From Schleiferilactobacillus perolens DSM 12744 (GTDB lineage: Bacteria; Bacillota; Bacilli; Lactobacillales; Lactobacillaceae): a stretch of 64,000 bases of DNA. Within the stretch, counting starts at the first letter, position 1; every line of letters begins with the position of its first letter. Under the pieces are notes generated by a model. It did not search any database and had not been told where the DNA came from. It saw only the letters and a program-made list of their open reading frames with translations. The translations under genes were made by a program, and so were the position numbers. The DNA lies in assembly GCF_001435585.1 (NCBI RefSeq), contig NZ_AZEC01000001.1, forward strand, positions 1 to 64,000, given 5' to 3'. Of this stretch, positions 63,627 to 64,000 are shown one piece after another.

Positions 63627-64000
63627 ATGAAGTAAAAGGCAGTGTGAATACACCACAAAAGGCGAACAAAGCATTGGATAAGCGTGACCTCAATAAAATG
63701 TTTGGTCGGGCGCTGATGTATGGCGGCTCATGGAACTATGAGCGGATGCAGAACTTGGGATTCTTGTATATGATGATTCCGGCATTGAAAAAGATCTACA
63801 AGAAAGATGACAAAGCCGAAGTATCGCAAGCGATGAAGCGTCACCTAGAGTTCTTCAACACCAACCAAACAGCAGCACCATTCATCGCGGGTGTGACTGC
63901 AGCTATGGAAGAGAAGCAGAAGAATAAAGGTGCAGAAGCAATTAGCGGTTTGAAAGTTGGTTTGATGGGTCCCTTAGCTGGGCTGGGTGACAGTTTGATC
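63623..64000 (+). CDS. PTS IID component, mannose family (3' truncated by window end)
   Basis: 126 residues visible from ATG 63623 (GAGGAGG upstream). LNKMFGRALMYGGSWNYERMQNLGFLYMMIPALKKIY and the GLMGPLAGLGDSLI motif are diagnostic of IID. The rest of the gene lies beyond the window. The sugar is unknown; the divergent ROK regulator would fit an amino sugar or mannose-type substrate. Confidence 0.92.
   Translation, partial: MNEVKGSVNTPQKANKALDKRDLNKMFGRALMYGGSWNYERMQNLGFLYMMIPALKKIYKKDDKAEVSQAMKRHLEFFNTNQTAAPFIAGVTAAMEEKQKNKGAEAISGLKVGLMGPLAGLGDSLI

Overview
The window looks like chromosomal DNA of a low-GC-lineage Gram-positive lactic acid bacterium of the Lactobacillaceae. Nothing in it is strictly diagnostic for species; a moderate-GC genus such as Schleiferilactobacillus or Lacticaseibacillus is my inference. 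The grounds are strong AGGAGG-type ribosome binding sites, CcpA-type cre sites (TGTAAGCGCT core), several PTS operons, a HPr-phosphorylatable glycerol kinase, a LicT/RAT antitermination system, SLAP-like wall-binding repeats and an LPXTG adhesin. Two parS-like palindromes (about 1.2 and 13.65 kb) suggest the segment lies on the origin side of the chromosome.

Layout. 0-0.6 kb: the 3' part of a TnpB/IS605-type gene with its right-end hairpin. 0.7-6.5 kb: housekeeping and small genes (YagU-like protein, GPH sugar symporter, NrnA-type phosphoesterase, an aldo/keto reductase driven from a MerR-type promoter) and a promoter-to-terminator stretch without a gene (about 4.35-4.63 kb) that looks like a structured small RNA. 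6.6-8.5 kb: a solitary DUF2264 protein under a cre site. 8.5-10.9 kb: an AT-rich DarTG-type toxin-antitoxin operon beside a gene remnant. 10.9-18.6 kb: DUF4874/DUF4832 protein, amidohydrolase, glycerol kinase, a secreted GH18 enzyme and a secreted wall-binding protein. 18.7-22.4 kb: GntR-controlled 6-phospho-beta-glucosidase and PTS IIC. 22.4-32.3 kb: lipoproteins, a macrodomain protein, a translationally coupled PanE-like/PTS_EIIC_2 pair, an SMR pump with a terminator in its leader, tandem Rgg-like regulators, glycerate kinase and an EEP-family hydrolase. 32.3-42.85 kb: two near-identical direct copies of what appears to be a type I toxin-antitoxin locus (small hydrophobic peptide plus convergent antisense RNA), with a third decayed antisense-only copy. 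They bracket a LicT-controlled beta-glucoside operon and a 1233-residue Cna_B adhesin. 42.85-48 kb: VOC protein, flavin disulfide reductase, a frameshifted beta-glucoside PTS and a GH4 enzyme. 48-50.2 kb: a secreted YiiX/NlpC-like cysteine hydrolase between two paralogous one-TM proteins, with a GH4 gene relic that reveals a tandem duplication. 50.3-60.2 kb: a LacI-controlled glycan utilisation locus (GH95, sugar ABC importer without ATPase, GH88, second DUF2264). 60.5-64 kb: a ROK regulator divergent from a mannose-family PTS, cut by the window end.

The genes are mostly carbohydrate acquisition cassettes with local regulators plus global CcpA control, interspersed with small accessory modules (type I TA repeats, DarTG, TnpB relic, effector-like hydrolase cassette). 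The most interesting unannotated structure is the repeated type I TA family. All family assignments come from reading motifs by eye; no database search was run.
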